A stretch of DNA of 64,000 nt from Breviolum minutum Mf 1.05b.01 (GCA_000507305.1 DF240213.1:1-64000); one strand, 5' to 3'. Positions 33,007 through 44,065 are shown, counted from the stretch's first letter. Notes: generated by a model from the letters alone, not told the origin. A program made the numbers and translations.

Positions 33007-33070
33007 GTCTGGTCCGGTCAGTTTGGCCTTTTTTTGTCAAGCCTTCCAAAAAGGGGTGTTTTTTTTTCAG

Positions 33071-33180
33071 AGTTGAAGGATGTCGAAGGTAAGGTTTCTG
33101 ATGAGTTTTTTGTGTTGGGAATTTCTGCAAAAGATCAAAATTGTAAGTTTAAGTCAAATTTATACTTGGTATACTGCAAG
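33071..33180 (+). CDS. putative exon ending at a family A remnant
   Basis: gtgtttttttttcag precedes. Phase 1-0. Reads LKDVEGKVSDEFFVLGISAK then DQNCKFKSNLYLVYCK, ending CTGCAAG|GTGTGCCCCTAC, a diverged family A left end. GTAAGG at 33089 is an alternative donor. Confidence 0.5.
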
Positions 33181-33723
33181 GTGTGCCCCTACTCGTTGTA
33201 AGTAGGGTTATGGCTCCACTTAGTAGGGCCAACCTTGTTTACCTCGATCACTAGGGAAATGATCCAACTTGATTTGCGGATATTTTTCAAAATGGGTTGG
33301 TTCCACCACCAAAACTAGCATACTTCAGAACAAGGGCTATAGATAATATTTTGAAGTGGAGAGGTGTTTTAGTATTTTCCATAATTCAGCATGATGGTCA
33401 CCTATTAAAGTGAGTTTGTTGATTTTTTTGGGAGTTGTGCCATCTACTTTCACCCTCATGGCCACCTACTAAACTCTGGTCCTTGAAAAGATAGTCTATC
33501 TTTCTGGCGGAGCTCACAGATTTAGGATTCGGGAGTCCTCCTTCAAAAAGTCACATCAAAGCTGTTTGAATGTGTAATCTTTGGCGTATTTTCCAATCAA
33601 TCTTTAAGTTGTGCCACTTTCACTTAACCTTTGAAAACTCCAAATCTATACAATCTAATCTAAACTATCTAAGTCGCATGGGGGTAGTTCCGCCCACTGG
33701 GCCGGCTGGCAGATTGATGGCAG

Positions 33724-33777
33724 GTGCCACGGGAAGTAGAGCTTTTTCAACTCCTGGAGTGGCTCTTGATGCTCCAG
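33724..33777 (+). CDS. repeat-module mini-exon 5 (54 nt)
   Basis: gatggcag|GTGCCACGGG ... CTCCAG|GTGCAT. Phase 1-1. Encodes GATGSRAFSTPGVALDAP. The same frame is open on both sides (Pro-rich), so the exon could be longer. Confidence 0.55.
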
Positions 33778-33919
33778 GTGCATCATGGGCCCCCTCGATG
33801 TACCAATCAATGCCCTGACCTCGGGGGAAGTGATGCTTTCGCTTCGCCACCATCATTTTCCAGGAAAACTACCTACTTATTTCTGACATTTGAGGGGGGT
33901 TGTGTGGATGGGGGGGTTA

Positions 33920-34018
33920 CGTTGTCCAGGCGGTGGTTTGAAACATGTTTTGTCATTTTTACCCCTACCTGGGGAGATGATCCAATATTTTCTAAATGGG
34001 TTGAAATCGCCAACTAGT
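33920..34018. repeat. family D element
   Basis: CAGGCGGTGGTTTGAAACAT, ACCCCTACCTGGGGAGATGA, GGGTTGAAATCGCCAACTAG. Confidence 0.8.
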
Positions 34019-34197
34019 TGTGAACCGCCCCTGTTTTCCTGCTTGTTGCGGCTTGGATTGGAGGGTCCGGGTCATGGCAACATGTTCACCCCCGGAAAGA
34101 CCACCTGACCAGTGACTGAAACTGAGGGTTGTTTAGAGGTAGATGTTGGATACTACTACATAGTTCGAGGGGGGAACATAACGAACCTATACCCATA

Positions 34198-34309
34198 GGA
34201 TCCATGTGACGATTGAAATATATATATATATACCGATCCGCCGATCCATGAATGTTTGATTTGTTATAGGTAAATTGATATAGGTAAATCTACCATCGTC
34301 CCATGGATC
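34198..34309. repeat. family F element with (TA)n insertion
   Basis: GGATCCATGTGACGATTG, a TATATATATA run, and AAATCTACCATCGTCCCATG GATC. Confidence 0.7.
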
Positions 34310-34885
34310 ATATGCAATACAATCAAATGTAACGAGGGTTTTGAACACGGCTAGCCCTGCTTCCAGAACGGGAATCCCAGCAGAATTTGGACATGAAAGC
34401 GCTGAAAATAATTTCCCTCAATTTCTGGCTTGAAATTCTGGCAAGAAATGAAAAGCTGGTACCCTTAGGATGGTACCCTAGCTGTTTAACACCCCAAGGA
34501 GCCCTTTAAAAGGGAATATACCCAAAAACATACCCTCTATGTAATATAAGGTATATATATATACATATATGGGGTTGATTATTAAAGGTAACATCCCAAG
34601 TGTACGAACATTTTTCCTATGACTTTATATATACACTTTCACAATATTATTAGATACTATTTTCTTAATCTGAGAATTGTCTTGAAAAGAATATCTCAAG
34701 GCGGTGAATTATGCCTTCTTCAGGTCTGACAAGAAGTATCCATACATAGAAAAACATGGTTATAGGGGCCAATCCAACCATTTCCCATATGATTTGGGTT
34801 GGTACTCCAGATGAGCTGAACTAATTTGGAGCACCTCGGATGTGAAGAAACTAAACCAATAGGTTTCAGCCACTAGCCTAGTATA

Positions 34886-35030
34886 CCGGTGGGCCCCTTT
34901 ATAAACCGGGTGAACTATAACCTTTAAATGGCCGAAAAGAACTGGGCAACTGTGGTTAGTTCACCCCTTAATAAGTGGACTTATTCTCCCCCCCTACTTG
35001 TAACTGGTGCCGGGGCTCACCTAAAATAGA
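34886..35030. repeat. family A element
   Basis: GGTGGGCCCCTTTATAAACC, AATGGCCGAAAAGAACTGGG, AATAAGTGGACTTATTC, GTGCCGGGGCTCACCT. Followed by AAAATAG. Confidence 0.75.
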
Positions 35031-35050
35031 CGTTTATCACACCCAGCCAG

Positions 35051-35095
35051 GTGCCAGCAGATATGGTATGTCGGGCATGGCTCTTGAAGGACCAG
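35051..35095 (+). CDS. repeat-module mini-exon 6 (45 nt)
   Basis: cacccagccag|GTGCCAGC ... GGACCAG|GTGCCC. Phase 1-1, 15 codons: GASRYGMSGMALEGP. Confidence 0.5.
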
Positions 35096-35403
35096 GTGCC
35101 CAGCTCAGGGGAACTGCGACTGTTACATGATTTGCAGCCAAGCAACAAGCTGGACACCAATGCTAACTTTTACTGCTGGTTGATGGTTCAGCAATCCGGC
35201 TAACCGATTGAGAACAGGGTATTTGATGTATTTGCGAGGTTTTGTGCATGCTAGGTTATTTTGCAGGAATTACTTACATCAGCAAAGTATGATGACTTTG
35301 GTATTTTTTTGTGCCTCAATACGAAATTCATGGTAAGACTTAAGACAATCCTGGCAATTTGTCGAATCCTGGAAGATCAACCGGTCAACCCATAGTATAG
35401 GTT

Positions 35404-35513
35404 ACACTCCGGTCCGGTAAACTAACATAGCAATGGAAAATGGACCCTTTGAAGATGTATTTCCTATTGAAAATGGTGATTTTCCATTGCTATGTTAGTT
35501 TACTAGACGGTAT
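35404..35513. repeat. family C variant palindrome
   Basis: GGTAAACTAACATAGCAATG GAAAATGG ... CCATTGCTATGTTAGTTTAC. Sister of the copy at 4419, sharing GACCCTTTGAAGATGT. Confidence 0.85.
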
Positions 35514-35871
35514 CCCTTTTCAGTAGGGTGAAATATTCCCAGACCCTGTCTTACTGATTCCACCCTGAATGCACCTCTATAAAGTTATTTTTTGGGTGTC
35601 CCCGACGATATCAGTGAAAAGAGAATTTTGGGAAACAAAAATACATCCAGTTTACATCAACTGATTTTTAGTGATTGAATACTCACATAAATCAACTAAT
35701 ATGAATGGCAAATTGGTTGTTTGGGGGTTGGTGCTTTTGGATTCAAATCCGGGTACCCCTAAATAACAATCCCAATCCCTTGCATAAAGGGATCTCAAGC
35801 ACCCAAACCACCAATCTACCATCAGCTGACGACAATCTCCGCGACTCGGCTGAAATGAATACTTCCTGCAG

Positions 35872-35925
35872 GTGTTGCCGGAAGCAGAGCTTTTTCAACT
35901 CCTGTCGGCTTTCTTGATACTCCAG
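35872..35925 (+). CDS. repeat-module mini-exon 7 (54 nt)
   Basis: cttcctgcag|GTGTTGCCGG ... CTCCAG|GTGCAC. Phase 1-1: GVAGSRAFSTPVGFLDTP. The frame remains open beyond 35925 and reads ARDRMVAKKFRKNKHGELQ up to a possible GA donor (CAAG|GATGG), so the exon may be longer. Confidence 0.55.
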
Positions 35926-36363
35926 GTGCACGGGATCGAATGGTCGCCAAAAAATTCCGGAAAAACAAACATGGTGAACTACAAGGATGGATGAATTTTG
36001 TGCCAAATGTGGATTCTGGTTTGGGATGGGACCAATAGAAATTGTGGCCAGTTTGTATTCGTAGGTCCTGTTTGTTGGGTAAAAAATATTGTGTTTTTTG
36101 AGCTACGCCTATTTCAGGCGTGATCTGTTGGTATAGTTGACCTATATAAGCCAACCAAAACATGCGAAAAAAAGATAGTGAGTGATGGAATGCCACTGGA
36201 CATGAACAGATTCACCGTCCTTTTAGTGATCTTCCATCCTATAAACCAGCATATGAAACCTTGGAATGGTCGAAGTCATGGAATGTGACAATCTGAGCAA
36301 CGCCAGAACGCCCTCTCAGAGGCTTTTTGGGTGTATTATTTGTGTAAGAAGATCCATCCCCCT

Positions 36364-36446
36364 AGGATCTATGGGGCTGGTATATTTACCTACATTTGGT
36401 TGATTTCTATGGTAAATGTAGGTGAATATACCATACATGGATCCTA
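36364..36446. repeat. family F palindromic element
   Basis: AGGATCTATGGGGCTGGTAT ... ATACCATACATGGATCCTA. Confidence 0.85.
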
Positions 36447-36679
36447 TGGGATCTAAATCCTAAACTTTCTTTTCGCAAGACCATGCGGATATTTGTTTCC
36501 CATCAAATTCTGGATCAATTTTCTCAGAAACAAGGCGCGTAGGATGGGAAAATCACAAAGCTCACTTATAATTTAATATTCCTGGATCTTTCAAGTTTGT
36601 GCCTTTTTTTTCACCCGAAAAAAAAAACAGATATATGAAATTGCCCGACCTTCAGATCGATGATTCGATGTGTTGTGAG

Positions 36680-36763
36680 GTGCCGGAGGGTGTCGGAACA
36701 GCAGAGCTTTTGGCGGTCCTGGCAGCATACCTGGCATACCTGGCATCATGGCTGACCCTGCAG
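36680..36763 (+). CDS. repeat-module exon 8 (84 nt), internally expanded
   Basis: gtgttgtgag|GTGCCGG ... CCTGCAG|GTGCCAC. Phase 1-1, 28 codons: the core CRNSRAFGGPGSIPGIPGI shows a short GIP/GSIP duplication. Confidence 0.5.
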
Positions 36764-37351
36764 GTGCCACTGTTGCTTCATAGTTGTGAAACATGTCACC
36801 GAGTCATCGGTGAAGATGACTCGATGACATGTTTTTTTTTCATGAAATGGAAACTAGAAACCCATGTTTGAGCCAATCCGGTTTATATATTTTATATATT
36901 TGCTTGAGAAAAACAAACCCTAACAATGTTTGTTTGGAAAAAAACCTGGGATGTAGCTATCACATCTACCCCCTTTCCACTTGCAAATTATGGAGATCAC
37001 ACATGGGCAGCGAGAGTGGAGTTTCGGCAACTCGCATTTTTTAGGATGTAAATATAACCAATCCAAAGAATTTCGTGACGGACGTGGAGTAATGTACATA
37101 TTGGAGACGGCTGCCTAAACCTTTGGTGCAGAGTGGGGAAAATCGTCATCACTATTAACATGGATTATATATTTAGAATGAAGACTATAAACATCCCTGA
37201 TTTTTTATTAACATTATTCACCTTCATGGACTCCACTGTGAACCAGTTGTTTTGTTCATGTGTTTTTTGCTCAGGACCCAAAAGGGATATATCAACTACT
37301 TATCTTGGACCCACCGTGAGTCATGAGGTGTGTTTTTTTGTTGATCCACGA

Positions 37352-37401
37352 CAAAAGGGTCCTCCTCCAAATGGCCAATATTTTAACATAGCAAATCTTA
37401 G
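37352..37401 (+). CDS. possible exon end at family N element
   Basis: The frame reads KGPPPNGQYFNIANLR and stops at CTTAG|GTAGTCCC. The last residues resemble VNLAHLR at 59995-60014, which also abuts a family N element. Confidence 0.35.
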
Positions 37402-37517
37402 GTAGTCCCTAATGAACAACAACAATACGTTGGTTGCCTTGGAGTCACGGTCCCAATGAACGATGTAGCCGGCTAGAAGTTAAACCTCTAGCAAGGGAAC
37501 TCAGGGTTTGCCTAGTC
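37402..37517. repeat. family N element
   Basis: GTAGTCCCTAATGAACAAC, AAGTTAAACCTCTAGCA and GCCTAGTCAACAA. The copy at 60015-60128 shares both ends. Confidence 0.65.
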
Positions 37518-38680
37518 AACAAAAGTCCAGCTTGGTGTGATTGCAGTTTGGCCAGAATGATGATACAGGTGATGTTCCAGAAATCCAGCGTCCAGCGAAA
37601 AAAAGGGGAATATATGTACATGCCCGAAAATAGGGGGCTAGTTGAAGTACAACCTCAACTAGCGACTGGCTGATATCTGAACTGTCAACGCTGGCAAAGT
37701 TTTATTTCCTAAAGTGTTGATATCAATCTCCATGACATGCATTTGACTAGATGTGCCGGTGAACATTGCAATCGTGTTCAGCACTTCGGAAGTATCAGTC
37801 TCACAAACAGCCCCTTTATTTAAACCAAAAAGTTCATTGAATTACGAAAGAAAAAAGGTAGATTTAGGTTCAGGCCCAAAATAAAGATTGGGAAAACCCC
37901 CGTCCTTGGGGGGTTTCCCCAACTTTTTAGTTGTTCTTTTCCTCCCAAGAAAAAAAACCAACAAGTCTGTGGGGGCCGGGCACACCACACCGGCCGAGGT
38001 CCGGTGTGTTTCACCTCATTCCCCAAGAGTTAAAAGCACCGGAGTTTTGGGACCTGCCAAACAACCAATGTCTGGTATGCTTTTGTCAAAAAAATATCAT
38101 ACCGGAGTTTCCATGATTTTATGTTGTTTGTTTATTTTTTGTTTACAGTAGTATATCTAAAATATATATATATATATATATATTCGTGAAATTTAGATAT
38201 ACAATACAAAGACTTGATATCTGTTTTATTCATGTACAAATATATATTATATATATATTCGTATTTTGACATTATGAATATGTTTTGTTATAAAACATGT
38301 TGTTTTCTATTTCCTTGGCAAATCTTGGTGTTTCTCCCAGACTCTGAAATCCCTTTACAGTTTAGGAGGAGTTTGCATATGACTCATTAAAAGGTGTGTT
38401 TTCAAAAGGAGCTTAAGTTTTGCCTTGCATATGTATATATATATATATATATTTGTGCATTCATTAACATATTGTGGGTACGATATAAGGGCCCAACCAA
38501 CCCTTTTGGGGGCCAGTAGCAAAGCTGCAGTATTTCGCTATTATATAGGTGCTTCAAGCACCACCCATAAATGTGGGTATAATATAGTGTGTATGTACAT
38601 TTATGTACTTATCATACCATACCGGGACAACCTTATACGGTAGCCATCACATCCACATCCACCAGCCGTCTTCTCGCTAG

Positions 38681-38734
38681 GTGTTGCAGGAAGCCATCTC
38701 TCTTCGAGCCCTGGCATGGCATTTGATGCTCCAG
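38681..38734 (+). CDS. repeat-module mini-exon 9 (54 nt)
   Basis: gtcttctcgctag|GTGTTGCAGG ... CTCCAG|GTGTGG. Phase 1-1: GVAGSHLSSSPGMAFDAP. The frame continues open with a basic stretch (NPTSPTKRRRKNSPKK), possibly still coding. Confidence 0.55.
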
Positions 38735-39099
38735 GTGTGGAGTCGGGAAAGGTGAAAAACCCGACCTCCCCAACAAAGAGGCGGCGAAAAAATTCCCCCA
38801 AAAAGTAGTGAAAAGTAATGGAATCCTACCCAAAATGGCCGAAACATTCAGGTTAAGGATTTATAAGCAATTGCCCAGAAATATCAAGTATATTTAGATG
38901 TTTGGTATTTCTTTCTTCGAATGATAGGAGAGTTGGGACCGTTGCCTATAGTTTCTAGGGACAAACTCGGTGAACTTAAGTTCACTGGCAATAGTATCAT
39001 CATAACACTGGTGCCTCAGCCTGTTTGCTGTATGCATCTAAATGATGAAACACATCTACACTCAAACTTCATGGTTTTCGGTGCAAACATTGCCATCAG

Positions 39100-39159
39100 G
39101 TGTCATTGGAAGCAGAGCTTTTCCCATGCCTGGTATGGCTCCTGAGCGTCCTGATCCAG
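39100..39159 (+). CDS. repeat-module mini-exon 10 (60 nt)
   Basis: ttgccatcag|GTGTCATTGG ... GATCCAG|GTCATT. Phase 1-1, 20 codons: GVIGSRAFPMPGMAPERPDP. Confidence 0.5.
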
Positions 39160-39937
39160 GTCATTGATTGCTGCTGTTGGGTGAGTTGTGAAAGTTAACA
39201 ACAGTTTAAGGTAACAAAAATGGAGGTCCTCACCTACTCGAGCAATATTGAAAGGCCTATGTAAAGGAGTCCTCAACATCCTCAACCCCCTACAACACCC
39301 TTGTAAGAACGTACACTTTGGTAATACATTGACAAGGACTGGATTTTGCATCGCTCTGTTAGATTCCCGGAGGGAAACTCATTTTTAGGACATATGATGA
39401 GTTGCCCTAGAATCAACAGAGGTTTCTGATTCTGTTACAAGGTGGGTTTAGTAGCAGATATGCCCCAAACCATCTAGTATCCTGTACTTACTAATACTTT
39501 TATATTCTCATGGTATTGCTATATGATACCTTAAAAGCCCACCCTTTTTGCTGCTTGAACTGTTCAAATCGTCCAGAAATGGAAGCTTGAACTACAGTTC
39601 CCAGTGAGGAGATGCCTTTTCTATTTCAGCTTCACTTGGGAATTTTGACTTGAACCTGATTCCCCCACGGGCAAAACTTTTCCCCAAGGTAAGCTAGCTG
39701 GTGGGTATTGAATTTAAGATGTTTTGATATCTTTTGTTTTTTTGTTTTCATTCCATAATCCTTTGGCCAGATACAGCATCAAATTTGGTGAGCAACCTGT
39801 CAGATGTGTGGCTCAACCGCCAACTAGCAGCATATTTCATGAAATATCATCCGGATCCTGAAGCAACATGATCCCAATAGTTCCACAGCCGCAAAGAAGA
39901 CAAACACAAAAAGGTACATGAGCAAGGAAAAAAACAT

Positions 39938-40030
39938 GGTTGGTAGGCTTATATAGGGGAATATACTACCCAGGTATATAAGGATTATAATAAACCATCA
40001 TAAGGATCCCTATTAACAAACCAGTATAAT
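39938..40030. repeat. family E element
   Basis: TAGGGGAATATACTACCCAG, ATAAGGATTATAATAAACC and GATCCCTATTAACAAACCAG. Confidence 0.8.
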
Positions 40031-40145
40031 GGAAAGTGATAAGGGTTTTTGTTCGTGGCTCACATGTGTCAACCACCCTTTTTGTTGGATCAATGTTACT
40101 TTTGAGAATCTCCTGCTTACCTTTTTTTCTTTGGTGAGAGAAACC

Positions 40146-40246
40146 ACAAGGTGGGCCCCTACCAGTTCCAAGTAGGGTGAAATAAGTCCTCTGATAGGAA
40201 CCCCAGTGAAACCCATCCATTTTCATCCATTCCCCTTGAAAAAACC
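40146..40246. repeat. family A element, right end lost
   Basis: CAAGGTGGGCCCCTACCAGT, AGTAGGGTGAAATAAGTCC and CAGTGAAACCC. Confidence 0.7.
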
Positions 40247-40288
40247 GCATTTATATAGCGATCGGCAACCGGGCCACTTGGCCCGAAG

Positions 40289-40330
40289 GAAGTGGCTTTA
40301 CAATTCCTAAGATTGACTTTGCTGACCCAG
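40289..40330 (+). CDS. repeat-module mini-exon 11 (42 nt)
   Basis: ggcccgaag|GAAGTGG ... GACCCAG|GCGGGA, a GC donor. Phase 1-1: GSGFTIPKIDFADP. Retains the G-S-x-F ... P ... D-x-x-D-P spacing. Confidence 0.45.
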
Positions 40331-40484
40331 GCGGGAGGAGATACGGGAAGCCAAAGTGTTTCTTTTGGGGGGGGAAATCACTGGGTACAAGATGGGCCTG
40401 AATAAATGGTTCCACTGGGGGTTATTTCACCCCTACAAGTTGATGTGTAGCAACATGTAAAACTTCTACAAAGCCTACCTTGTA

Positions 40485-40600
40485 GAGAAGGAAGACTCTT
40501 TTCATAAAGAATTCTTTCAAACTCAACAAACAAAAACAGCAACTGGAGACCCTTCTTTTGGGTCAACATCCCTGCAGTCAGCAGTCTGACACTCTGCCGC
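40485..40600 (+). CDS. possible coding exon, strand uncertain
   Basis: Follows cctaccttgtag. The + frame reads RRKTLFIKNSFKLNKQKQQL to a TAG near 40613; a 113-codon - strand frame covers the same DNA. Listed because the left side coincides with a family A right end. Confidence 0.25.
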
Positions 40601-40744
40601 TCCGAAAAAAATAGTGGGCACCAAAAGGAACAGCGAACGTCCTCGAAAACATCATTTTTTTCATGGTTTGCAAGTCTTAGACTTCCAGATTGTATTTCCA
40701 ATGCACCCGTGGCAAGCATGATTCTGAACCTTCTTTTTCGTCAG

Positions 40745-40780
40745 GGCGGTGGAATTTGCCTATGACCAACGTGGCTGCAG
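40745..40780 (+). CDS. possible mini-exon 12 (36 nt)
   Basis: accttctttttcgtcag is a strong 3' splice border; GGCTGCAG|GTGTGT follows. Phase 1-1: GRWNLPMTNVAA. Loosely related to the module, if at all. Confidence 0.4.
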
Positions 40781-40914
40781 GTGTGTCACCGTGGAGTCAC
40801 CGTGTCGTTGCGTGTTGCTTTTGTCGAGTCGTCGAGTGCTTGTTTGGGAGACAGCACGGACATCACCCTCCCCCAACCTTGGGATTTTGTTTGATAGTGC
40901 TTCAATTTTTTACC

Positions 40915-41063
40915 ATCCCTTAGGGATCCGATTGCTCACCGAAACGTCAGAGGATGAGGTTTTGGGGTGTACTTCACCACCGAAACGAAACTTAAGGTAA
41001 TTATTTAGGTTCCATGAAACCATTCTCGTTGGTTTCGGTGAGCAATCGGATCCCCAGGGATGG
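40915..41063. repeat. family I palindromic element
   Basis: TTAGGGATCCGATTGCTCAC CGAAACGTC ... GTTTCGGTGAGCAATCGGAT CC. Open frames lie directly on both sides (LGILFDSASIFYHPL before it). Confidence 0.8.
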
Positions 41064-41544
41064 GATTTGGAAAATCATCTCTATTTTACCTTTCTCCAAT
41101 TCATTTTTTTCAGCAACTCCAAGCTACAGTATGGCTCAAAAGGTTTTTTGAAATTCATGTGGTTTTGGTGATAGTAGTTTGACTAAGAGGTGTGACCTTG
41201 CCCCCATGTCATTCAAATGAAGCTGAAAAAGAGGTGTTTTTGCATGGTGTTTTTTTCAACCAAAAGCCACCTGCAAGCTGATGATGTACCGAACCAAACA
41301 CATTTTTTTTTCCGGCTTCCAAACTGAGGGTGTTCACCGCGGGAATGGGAGAAAATCATCTGATCAACGCTTTATTTTTTGGGGTTTAATGTTAGTTTTC
41401 AGGATAAAAGCTTGTCATTCTTCTTGACTTGCAATTTCAATCAGGAAGCTGGATTTAGACGGAAGGGTACCATCTCAACCTGACCTATAGTATTTTGAAG
41501 GCACAACCGTAATGTTAGCTCTTCCATCCTTGGATTTGTGAAAA

Positions 41545-41656
41545 GTTGGTGATGTTTTTTTACTTTCTGTCATGGTAAATCATCACCATTATTCACCACC
41601 ATTTTGGAAAATATGTTTGGAACTTGTTCCAAGCATCAAATAAACAACTCTAAGGA
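41545..41656. repeat. family G element
   Basis: AGTTGGTGATGTTTTTTTAC, CATGGTAAATCATCACC, CCACCATTTTGGAAAATATG, TTGTTCCAAGCATCAAATAA. Confidence 0.75.
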
Positions 41657-42007
41657 TGCTATCTATATGGATGTTTCGAAACCATGAAAATTTTGATCCT
41701 TTCAATCGCATGGGATTCATTAACCACATCATCCACACCCAGAAGTCAAAGACTACCAAAATATATAAGATGATAGTCCCCAATTTGGGATGATTCAAAC
41801 TCCCTGCTCAAAAAATAGTGTGAAAACCTATTCTGTTTATGGTCTTTGGACTTTTTAGGGCACAGGTTGGACCTTGATTTCCCAGCAGTTTTCCCAACAG
41901 GTTTGGATCTCGGACTCGACCGACCAAACCTACCGGAGGTGAGAGAGATTTTTCGGTGGAGCCGGCGGGTAGATAGAAGGGACATCCTGTAGAAAAGACG
42001 TGAGGTA

Positions 42008-42128
42008 CTGTTGATGGACTAAATCCAGCTAACCACCTGAGATCTTAGTAAATAATGGGATAGATTGTACATTACCAACCTATTACCAACCTCAAGTGGT
42101 GCAGGATTTTTTTTTCCATCAACAGTAT
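42008..42128. repeat. family H palindromic element
   Basis: TACTGTTGATGGACTAAATCC ... GATTTTTTTTTCCATCAACA GTATG. Contains AGCTAACCACCTGAGAT and a duplicated TATTACCAACCT. Confidence 0.8.
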
Positions 42129-42350
42129 GATAGGGAAACTGAACTCTTTGTTTGGGATCCAGTGTTTTCTGAACAATGACAATTGGAGAGTAAAGTAAAA
42201 TAAGGCCGGCAATTTCCTTGGGGGGGGGGTGGGCCCCTTTGGATTTCCATGATGCTTGGGAAGTTGGAAGATACATTTTGCTCCAGCCTTTGCTCCAGCC
42301 TTTGCCAGCCATCCAAATATTTCGAATGCTGTTTCTACAAGGTTCGAATG

Positions 42351-42466
42351 TTACTGTTGGTGAAAGAAATCCGGCTAACCACCTGGGATGTACGAAACCC
42401 TGTAAATAATGGGATAATCTACATATTCACCTGGTGCAGGATTTCTTCCATCAACAATATCACTTG
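42351..42466. repeat. family H palindromic element
   Basis: TTACTGTTGGTGAAAGAAATC ... GGATTTCTTCCATCAACAAT. It lies 220 bp from another copy. Confidence 0.8.
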
Positions 42467-42595
42467 GTGGTGGAACTTCAGATTCTTTTGAGAAGAAAAT
42501 CCTCCCCGGATCCTTGGGGAATTTCATGATCCAATTTGATGAGCCAGCATATGTTTCAAACGGGGTGAAACTTCAACCACCAACTACTGCAGTAG

Positions 42596-42666
42596 GAATC
42601 ACTTGTTTCACCCATTTTCTCATGGCTCCACTGGATGTTTGATTGTCAAAAGAACATCTCAGAAAG
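42596..42666 (+). CDS. putative coding exon
   Basis: Starts after a family D right end (CCAACTACTGCAGTAG) and ends GAAAG|GTGAGAG, a standard donor. Phase 0-2: ESLVSPIFSWLHWMFDCQKN ISE. Confidence 0.5.
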
Positions 42667-42712
42667 GTGAGAGGGTATTCATTGAACCAGGTTTATATGT
42701 GACATGCTCAAA

Positions 42713-42814
42713 ACTAGGTGATGGTTTCAAAGTTTTTTATTTTCATCCCTATTTGGGGAAATGATCCATTTTGACTAATATTTTTCAGATGGGCTGGCAC
42801 CACCAACTAGTTGA
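42713..42814. repeat. family D element
   Basis: CTAGGTGATGGTTTCAAAG, CATCCCTATTTGGGGAAATG, GGCTGGCACCACCAACTAG. Confidence 0.85.
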
Positions 42815-42841
42815 ACTTCCCTGTAGATTTCTTTCATGGAG

Positions 42842-42944
42842 GTATCCAAGATAGATGACAAATCACCCACCGAAAAATCAGCGAGTGAACCAACCCCAAA
42901 TCTGATATCCGCCCAACTGAAATTTGCAAATTATTTCAGTGGGG
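42842..42944 (+). CDS. putative coding exon
   Basis: After ttctttcatggag. Phase 0 reads VSKIDDKSPTEKSASEPTPN then LISAQLKFANYFSGG, with GG|GC as a GC donor. Codon third positions are coding-like. Confidence 0.5.
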
Positions 42945-43028
42945 GCTTTGGAAGTGTTTTTTTTTTGAATTTGCTTCCAAGAACATTGAAGCATACCTTT
43001 TGGAATCATACAAGCCCCCCCAAATTAA

Positions 43029-43227
43029 AACACATCTCTGTTTAATCTTCTTGTTCGGGCCCTCACTTTCAACCAGCTGGGAACTTCCACATCTTTTGTT
43101 ACATGGCTCCAGCGGGTGGCGGCAGTGGCAGCTAGTAGTGGTGCCGCTCCACAACAAGAAGTGGTTAGCTGTAGCCCCAAGAAGCCATGGAACCAACAGA
43201 GGCGAGGCCCGGAATTGGACGTTAAAA
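43029..43227 (+). CDS. putative coding exon
   Basis: Open from a TAA at 43026. Core reads TWLQRVAAVAASSGAAPQQE and VVSCSPKKPWNQQRRGPELD, ending GTTAAAAG at a degenerate family A left end (ATGGGTACC). A likely 3' splice border is the CAG at 43074. Two other + frames are partly open. Confidence 0.5.
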
Positions 43228-43414
43228 GATGGGTACCTATAACAACCATGTTATATATGTAGGGGACCCAAGATAACTCCATGGGTTTAATGGGGGGGGG
43301 GGTGAAAGGAATTTTCACCCCAGGCAAACCCATCTATAAACTCGGCCATTTATAGGGGTTACAGTATTTTTTCCTCAAAATTATTTCACTGGATCCGCGG
43401 GCCCAGCTTGTGAG
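43228..43414. repeat. family A element between two exon candidates
   Basis: ATGGGTACCTATAACAACC ... CAGGCAAACCCATCTATAAA ... GGCCATTTATAGGGGTTACA ... GCGGGCCCAGCTTGTGAG. The phase-2 frame on the left fits the frame on the right, but the donor would read AT, not GT. Confidence 0.6.
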
Positions 43415-43473
43415 TCATCCAATCTGTTCCCTGATCTTTCAGTCACAACTTTGGATCCGTGAAGTTATGAAAG
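43415..43473 (+). CDS. putative coding exon
   Basis: Follows the family A end TTGTGAG and ends ATGAAAG|GTAACC. Phase 2-1: HPICSLIFQSQLWIREVMK. Confidence 0.5.
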
Positions 43474-43569
43474 GTAACCTCACACTTTCACACCCCAAGA
43501 AAACCCGGCCCACATATGGAAAACGCTTCAAAACCATGAATGTAGTGGATGTTGGGGTTGGAAGTCCCT

Positions 43570-43688
43570 AAAACTAACAGCAACAAAAATCTAAAAATTG
43601 GACCGGCCCCCAAAATGAAACTATAGTTTTCCAACCTCCAACCATCCATTTTCAGGTTCGAACATATTACTTTCAGGGAGGGTAGGTG
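43570..43688. repeat. family C element
   Basis: AAAACTAACAGCAACAAAAA, GGACCGGCCCCCAAAATG, CCAACCATCCATTTTCAGG, TTACTTTCAGGGAGGGTAG. Confidence 0.7.
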
Positions 43689-43790
43689 TTTGTTTTCGAC
43701 ACATTTTATCGGAAATCAGTAGCGATATGAAGCATGCGCCAGGTTGTTAACCTCACGGGATGAAGGATGATATGTTCGGAGCTGTTGCAG

Positions 43791-43878
43791 TGCAGGAAAT
43801 TCATGGACTTCTTTGAAGAAGCAGATTCTTTTCTAGCAAGTCCGTCCCCGCACTGGTGCTTCTCAAGCCGTAACAAGG
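43791..43878 (+). CDS. putative exon ending at a family A donor
   Basis: gagctgttgcag precedes. Phase 0-1: CRKFMDFFEEADSFLASPSP then HWCFSSRNK, ending AACAAGG|GTGGGCCCC. Confidence 0.5.
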
Positions 43879-44038
43879 GTGGGCCCCTATACGATCCTTA
43901 TGGGGTGATGCATGCCCCTATAAATGGCCGAAAAGGCATCGGTTTAGCTGTGGTTATTTCAGCCCGGAATAAGTGGACTTCTTTGGGCCCCTAGTTATTA
44001 ACTGGTTGGTATAGGGGCCCAACTTGAATGGAAGGTTA
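43879..44038. repeat. family A element, near full length
   Basis: GTGGGCCCCTATACGATCC, CCTATAAATGGCCGAAAAGG, AATAAGTGGACTTCTTTGG, GGGGCCCAACTTGAATGG, then TTACTAG. Confidence 0.85.
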
Positions 44039-44065
44039 CTAGCTGTGTCAACGTTGGCCGCGCAG

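Noticed and set aside
30160..39159. Reading the Gly/Ser/Pro modules on the - strand (APGASRATPGVEKALLP-type)
   Set aside because: Two of the copies have stops on the - strand, while all are open on the + strand with AG|GTG borders and synonymous-type differences.
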